Positions 58,245 through 64,000 of a DNA stretch of 64,000 nucleotides are shown piece after piece. The position numbers and the translations under genes are program-made. Position 1 is the first letter of the stretch. Each line of letters begins with the position of its first letter. Under the pieces are notes generated by a model that was not told where the DNA came from, ran no database searches, and saw only the letters and a program-made list of their open reading frames with translations. This DNA is from Amborella trichopoda (taxonomy: Eukaryota; Streptophyta; Magnoliopsida; Amborellales; Amborellaceae), in assembly GCF_000471905.2 (NCBI RefSeq), contig NW_006499809.1:70179-134178 (forward strand), written 5' to 3'.

Positions 58245-59342
58245 GTGTTGGATTCAGTAGTCATTTTGCTTAGAATTTTTAGGAGGTGGGCCCTTATTGT
58301 AAGACTGCTGCTTTTGTGCCTTGGAAAGGTTCAGCGTTTGAGAAGTCATGCTCTTAGTGTCGGTCACGATGACGACCGTGCTGATCACTGCTTTTTGGTT
58401 GTCCCAACTGTTGGAGCAAGAATTTGAGTCGGAGGGTTGCTGACGAGGGCTGCCATGGTGCTTGAACAATCCCTCAATATGAACTGCCTTAGAGATGAGC
58501 TCTGACATGGAGGGTGGATTGGATGTCTCGACATGGAGGGCGATCTCGAGAAGCATGTTCCGTATGTAAGTCTGGACCACTAATAAGAGTGGCATGAAAG
58601 GTTGCCAGCTCCATCCATCGTGCGATGAACTTGTCAACCAGCTCACCAGGGTCTTGCATCAGAGTAAGGAGCTCTATGGTTTCCACATTCCTTTGGACTT
58701 TGTAGAAGTATTGGTAAAACAATTTCTCCATTCTTTCCACGTGTGCACTGAGTTTGGAGGCAGTCGAGCATACCACTAAAAGGCTGGCCCTTCGAGAGTC
58801 TCCACAAACTGACGTAGGAGAAGTCGCCCGTCAATTGTCGTCTCTCTACAAGCTGCTTGGAAGTGAGCGGCATGCTGGTAAGGGGGCGTAGTACCGTTGA
58901 ACAGGGGGAGTTTCCCTTTTTGGTAGTTTGGGCGAAACGTCACCTGGTCAATGTACGAGGGGTATGACTTCTGGTAGAGCGGCGCCTCTTGCATGCCTGG
59001 GACCTTGTTCTCAAGGCTATGGGCCACCATAGCATCTATGTCGGTTTGGGAGAACCCGCGGGAAGCAGAAGTGTCTTGAGAGGACGGTGGGGGAGTTCGC
59101 CTGAGAATCGTGTCCTCATCGATCGGGGAATCAGTCGAAGAAGGGGACTTAGAGGCTTCTAGGCATTCCATCTTCTCAAGGATGGATTTCATCATTGCCT
59201 CAAACGTGTTCATCCACTCTTCTTGAGTGTCATCCGGATCTTCTATCCCCATGACACTGACCATATCTTCTAGAGGGTCAAAGCCTGGTGGCACAATGAA
59301 CTGCTGTGGTTGGCGAGTCGTGGTTGGCAAGTCAGTCTGCAA
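58245..59342 (-). pseudogene. Tat gag remnant of J: N-terminal and capsid-like core
   Basis: On the - strand it starts MQTDLPTTTRQPQQFIVPPG, then DDTQEEWMNTFEAMMKSILE, FSQTDIDAMVAHSLENKV, SYIDQVTFRPNYQKGKLPLF, LLLRQFVETLEGPAF, MEKLFYQYFYKVQRNVETIE and LTLMQDPGELVDKFIARW. It is collinear with K's gag (25950-26790) but keeps more of the N-terminus. Several breaks. Confidence 0.85.
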
Positions 59343-60436
59343 TGGTCCATCCTACCTTGACTGGGCTCGAGCCTTGTACGATAATCTTGTGACAACTGGT
59401 TCTCGACGGTCTTTGGACCTTGGCTTCAAGGCAGTGATGACCGAGCAATACTCTTGGACTTGCTCAGGATCTGGAGTTTAGAGAAGGAAGAAGGGATTAT
59501 GTAGCAGGAGAACACCAAGGGTGGTGACCTCAACTGCCTTGGAGGCTTCTTTGGTCAGGATCTGCAGGCCCTTCTTTTGCTTAATCCTGTGGCTATTGTG
59601 GACTTCATTTTAGAACCGAGCCTGAGGCCTTGACTGCCCCACTTTCCTTGAGCATGCAAGGGTCGTGTCCATGAGTTGGAGCTGGGAGTGGGGTCCAAGG
59701 ATTGAAGGCAACCTGGGTTTTTGCCTTGGTGGTTGGAGGCTTTTGTCTGAAGTCAGGCCGCTACCCCAACTCCCTTTGTTAGGCCCGAGTTCGCTGCTGA
59801 CCTAAGGCTGGCTTAAGATGGTACTCTTAGAGAAGATCTTTGAGTACCAGGGCTCTTGGTGCTTGCCTGTTGTCGTGAGAGTGATAGAGGAAATAGCTGG
59901 TTCATGACTCTGCCTAAGTTTGGACCGGAGAGGAACCTACAAAGATGGTGTGTGTGCACCCTTAAGGTTAGTCATCTGGGTGACTTAGGGGTCAGCCCGA
60001 GCTCGATCCATGGGTTTGACCTGAGGAGGACGAGACTTGTGAGCTTGTGCCTACGAGGGACGAGGCAGGAGCCCATCTCTCACAAGGTGGAGCTGTGTGT
60101 GCTGAGAGGGAGGATGGAGTGGTCGACCCTCATGTGCTCGAGGTGGTGTAGAGCTAGCATTGCCCCAAGCTATGGAAAGCAAATGGATGGCGCATGTAGG
60201 GTTCGGCCCGAGAAGGCCTAGCCCTGGATGCGAGCTCAAAGCAATGTGAAGGTTGCCTCGAGGTGTGGCTCGAGTGGATGGGCCACGAGCCCTTGGGTGT
60301 GTGTGAGGAATTGAGGCCATAGGGTCTCCGCCTCGGTGTGCCGAGACTCTAGATGAAGAGGTTCGGGGTGGTGAAGGAGTATAGGGGGTTGCCTTACGAC
60401 GAACCTCAGGAGCGACAACAACTTGATTGCCTTTAA
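59343..60436 (-). other. Leader between gag and the 5' LTR of J
   Basis: About 1.1 kb, GC-rich, with no recognisable domain. Frames such as 59856-60221 (+) and 60051-60320 (-) look like chance openings. No primer site is obvious because the LTR edge next to it is not intact. Confidence 0.5.
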
Positions 60437-62905
60437 TCTCCCTTGACCTGTAATCTCCTTGTTTTTCTGTACAACACTTCTATAGTTAATTTGCAAGACA
60501 AGGGGTCGAAGAGACCTACCCTTGTCTTAGGGCAATGCACAAGCGTATGGCTAAGAATGTGAGAGGTTGGGATGATGGAGTAGAAGATTCGAGCAAAGGT
60601 CGAAAAGAGAAGAAAACTTGATGACGGGATGAGATTAGCTTGATGGCCGGACAGTGATCGACTCGGAGCGGTAGCAAGACGGGCATGGTACTCAGGACCA
60701 GTACGGCGGCAATACTACTCAAAAACGAGGCGGGTGTGGCAATGCTAAGCTAGGTCAACCCTCAATCAAGTGAGAAGAGGAGAGAATGAAGAGGAGGCAT
60801 GAGATGGCTAACAGATAGGGCATGATGGCTCCAAGCATTGTCATGGCCCTTGGACAGCGCTAGACACTACTGCTCGCAGCATGAGGGGAAGCAGGGAACT
60901 ACGAAAGATGCTAGGCATTGCCGTTGGCAACACAAGAAGGTAGCACACCCCTATGCTGGCGCGATAGCCTCTTGTGAAGTGCATGGCAATAGCCGTTTGC
61001 GAAGCGCGTGACGATAGTTCTCATGAGGAGCATGACGGTAGGCGTGGGACATATGGGGAGGGGCGATGAGCACTAAATGCACAAAGGATACTCGCGAAAG
61101 GAGGTAGGCACCGCGCACGCGAAGAAGCTCGAGGGCAGCTATAGGCATTGTTGAGAACTCTCATGGGCGGCGATAGGAATTGCCGTCTATGATAGGAACA
61201 CGACGAGGGAAGAGCCCTGCGGGCGACAATGAGTTTCACCATCTACGCTCTTCACTGAGGCGTCGAGGACACGTCTGCAGATGGTGATGAGCAGCGCCAT
61301 TTGGAAGCCTCACTGGGAGGTAGATATGGACGAATAGAAGGAGAAGGAGGCTCGCGCATGGCGCTATCATCACCATGCGCGACCTGTGAGACCACAGGAG
61401 AGGCATGCATGACACTGCCACTGCTGTGCATGACCACTGAGGGGAGCTCAGACGGAGAAGAGGAAGAAGAAGGTGAGGAAGAGAGAGAAGAAGAAAAGAC
61501 AAAGAATAGAGAGAAGGTTTACCTTGAGCCTAGAGGTACCGATCCAAAATTTTCTCACCTTACTCTCTCTCTTCAAATGTGACCCAACAGTAGAAGAAAG
61601 AGAAACTTTATTCAGTAAAAACTCTCTCTTTGTGTATTTTGTGTGTGTGTGTGTTGCCTCCTTATGTAAAATGATGGTATGTTGTATATATAGAATTTGC
61701 CCCAAACATGGGTGGATGATCAAAAGTAACCCTAATTGCTGAAAATTAAGATTAAATTGAATAAAATAAATTAGAAAATAAGGTACAAAATGACAGATTT
61801 TTCCCTTCCTAATAATTTGTGGAATTAAAAAACAGTGCCCATGTTGCCCTAGAATGTACATGATTTTTCATGGATAATCCGTCGTCATTCTGATGCCCGG
61901 TTGATCAAAAGATGATTGTTTTCTTGTAGGGCTCGGCATGACGATCCATTTGATACCAACTTTGAGCAATGGATCGTGTTTTTAGGGCACGATCATGTGA
62001 CTTGAATTTTGGTTGAATCTTGAAACCTTGGATCGATAGTGTGCTCGTTCCTTAATATTTTTTAGTGATTTCTTCACTGGATCACACTGACCATGATGCT
62101 ACGATTGCGGGGAAATAAACGTAGCTTGATTCCATGCCAAAATGAAGATTTTGTAACTTTGAAATTTTGGTCGAAATTTGGAATTCGGGCTACGGAATTT
62201 GCAGTTGCTTCGTCGGCTTCGTGTACAGAATTTGACCATTCCTCATGTATGGGGTTCGGGTCGATGATAGCCTGAGACCTTACGCACACGATGGAATAGG
62301 TTTCGCGTCGATCGGGCTCTTGAGTGGTGTGATTTGGCTGCTCGAGAGAGGCATGATGTTACTGAATGCCTACACTTTCCTCACGGATTAGCAACTTCTC
62401 TCTAGATTTTTTTCACGCTCGAATGTTGTCACGGGGCGTGCCACATATCAAAACGCTCATCTTTATGAGACGAATATGCTCACAAAATTTGAGCATGATC
62501 TGACCTTGGACGAGTGAGATATGAGTGTTGAAAGTGACTAATTGTGACTGTCCCTTTAATAGTGTTGAGTGGTAGGGTGGCCGCAAGGGAATAGCGTGTG
62601 GCTCCTCCTGTTTCGCTCTTTCGCCTATAAATTTTTCTTGGAATATCCGTTCAAGCTAAAATTTGACCGCTAGGGGTTTTCAACTTTTTCAAATCCAATG
62701 GCAGTGGTCCCACAGTAAATTGAGACACCGAAAATGTTGCTCTAGTTATAGGGATTGTTTCAGGGTGCTAGAGGCCGTCTACTGGAATTGTTTCTAAGTT
62801 TGTACTGCTTTAGACATGTTGGAATGCAACGAAACTTGGCAGGAGACGTTTGAGAGATCTCATGAAGACTTGGCCAGTTTTGGGGTGTAAAAATCTTAAA
62901 ATTTC
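60437..62905 (-). mobile_element. 5' LTR of element J, partial (Tat A2)
   Basis: It aligns with 43409-46210: GACCTGTAATCTCCTTGTTT at 60450, the CG-rich block (60790-61460), the purine tract (61440-61520), TATATATA (61685-61692) and the outer part up to AAAATTTC at 62905. Neither terminus is intact. By eye 85-90% like the 3' LTR. Confidence 0.8.
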
Positions 62906-62924
62906 AAAAAAAAAAAAAAAAAAA
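62906..62924. repeat. A19 homopolymer at the edge of element J
   Basis: A run of 19 A's stands exactly where LTR homology stops and unassigned DNA begins. Confidence 0.9.
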
Positions 62925-64000
62925 GGAGAAAAAATGCTTTTAAATAGGTGATGGTCTGTTTGAATATGATGGTCCTTGCGGACCATCACTATTTTCAAAA
63001 AATTTTACTTCGTTTAACTTTTGCTTGCCTGCTTTTGCCTCCTGCTGCTTGCAGCTGGCAACGTCCTTTAGCGGACGTGGTTTTCGTACGATAAAAGTCT
63101 GCTTTTAACGCGACACCTCAGGTATGAGGTAGAGCGTAAGAAAATAATATAATAATACGTTATAAGAATTTAAATAGGGGATGGGAGCACTCCCACCCTA
63201 AAAAAAAATTTTGAGATCTCTCTCTCTGGTCGAAACACAGTGAACTTCTCTCTCGAACCGAATTTTTTTATCGGAAGCTCCCTCTCAAATAATTGTGGGT
63301 AAGTGACATCGACTTTCTGAAAAATAGTCTATTTTTAATAAATAGTGATATTACCGTCTAGGATCTTTATTTTATCAGTTTTATGTGTAAGTGACCTCAT
63401 TGTCTCGAAAAATAATCTATTCTTTTTAAAAATGAAATGAAATAATTATTTCTGCTTATTATCATGAATTTTAGGCGCGAAAAATTTTATGCGCACGTGA
63501 CCTCATTATCATGAAAAATAATCTTTTTAATAAAAATTGTTATATTTTATCTATATTAGAAATTTTGAATGCTGTAGATTAGAAAAATAAATTTATTTAT
63601 TTTTCTTGTTTATTGTTAGAAATAAATGTGGTATTTCTGCTTTTAGTAAAATTGTGATATTTCTTTCCACTATTTTGAATATTTAGACATTGTAAAATTC
63701 ATGTGCAAATAACTGCCGTATTATTTAAAAATTGACATTTTTGCAATTGATTATAGTATTGTTGTGAAATGTTTATTTGCAAATTAACATCCCATAAATT
63801 GTGATAATTCTGTATTCTTGAATTTTTATAAGAGTTTTTCTATACATATTAAATTGGCAATTGTGCTAGAATGCCTATACAAACTGCTACCTTTCTAAAT
63901 TTGAGCCCAAGATATTTGATTGGTTATTTTTGAAATGTTATATAGAGTGATTGTTATTAATGGTTTAAGCGAAATTCATATTAATGATTTTAGTGATATG
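62925..64000. other. AT-rich unassigned region with hairpin and diverged repeats
   Basis: No match to the elements in the window and no open frame of note. It has a perfect stem TGATGGTCC/GGACCATCA (62967-62975 with 62980-62988, loop TTGC), a TTTAAATA box near 63170, a CT-rich leader-like stretch (63210-63290), a splice-donor-like GGTAAGTGA at 63298 and three diverged copies of GTAAGTGACCTCA...GAAAAATAATC (63299, 63387, 63493). It could be the start of a host gene with its first intron, or part of another element. I cannot decide. Confidence 0.4.
62948..62989. other. Two alternative 9-bp hairpins sharing one arm
   Basis: GTGATGGTC (62948-62956) and TGATGGTCC (62967-62975) can each pair with the GGACCATCAC arm at 62980-62989. 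The inner stem has loop TTGC. Confidence 0.7.

Larger units (their letters stand above)
43409..62905 (-). mobile_element. Element J: Tat-lineage retrotransposon (A2) with antisense unit and a nested solo LTR
   Basis: On the - strand the order is 5' LTR (partial), leader, gag, knuckle, linker (with a solo LTR inside), protease, a short distal region, then the opposing antisense unit (50305-51302 ORF, promoter near 49486), tandem arrays and the 3' LTR. I recognise no RT, RNase H or integrase, so in its present form it looks non-autonomous. It inserts in G at 43409; its far end is not intact, so a target duplication cannot be checked. Many breaks. Confidence 0.75.

Noticed and set aside
60051-60320. 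Frames in the GC-rich leader of J
   Set aside because: Low-complexity Pro/His/Arg content and no match to gag. Likely chance.
43409-62905. 43409-46210 and 53233-56605 as the two LTRs of one element
   Set aside because: They belong to different subfamilies (A2 and A1), and the second has its own GTGTG duplication with J linker on both sides, so it is a solo insertion. The partner of 43409-46210 is 60437-62905.
1-64000. Host protein genes, tRNA or rRNA
   Set aside because: Nothing outside the retroelement frames shows domain motifs, and I saw no tRNA-like cloverleaf with conserved boxes. A host gene beginning after 63200 remains possible but unsupported.

Overview
This looks like intergenic DNA from a flowering plant with a large, repeat-filled genome. 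I found no host gene, rRNA or tRNA. Almost all of the first 62.9 kb is nested Ty3/gypsy LTR retrotransposons of two lineages. Tat/Retand-like elements show a second RNase H, a CAYHRR-type gag knuckle, tandem repeats in the 3' UTR and an antisense ORF. Tekay/Del-like chromoviruses have LTRs that open TGTGACGACCCAAATTATT and a primer site matching initiator tRNA-Met. All are fossils with several to many breaks, and copies differ largely by C-to-T change at CG sites, as expected of methylated plant repeats. I cannot name the species.

Layout. Element E (1-9765, + strand, Tat) enters from the left: RNase H and integrase remnants, a long repeat-rich 3' UTR, then the 3' LTR (7116-9765). It sits in an older Tat element F (- strand), seen at 9766-11076 and 35607-39467. 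Chromovirus C (11077-35606, - strand) interrupts F with a CATGG target duplication and carries two LTRs, PPT, PBS and gag-to-chromodomain remnants. Inside C lies a block of C-family LTR pieces, and Tat element K (16179-28483, - strand, target duplication CTCAT) sits in that block. Right of F, chromovirus G (39468-43408, - strand) is cut by Tat element J (43409-62905, - strand), which carries a solo Tat LTR (53233-56605, target duplication GTGTG). The last 1.1 kb (62906-64000) is AT-rich and unassigned.

How the parts relate. In the Tat elements gag-pol runs one way and a second unit runs the other way between pol and the 3' LTR. That unit has tandem arrays, then in E and J a TATAAAAG box (degenerate in F), two small hairpins and a purine tract, then an ORF. 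In F and K the ORF looks like a plant mobile domain protein; in J I do not recognise it. This antisense unit with its conserved double-hairpin promoter is the most interesting signal. Next are inverted-repeat minisatellites with co-varying arms and a 12-mer shared by LTRs of both lineages.
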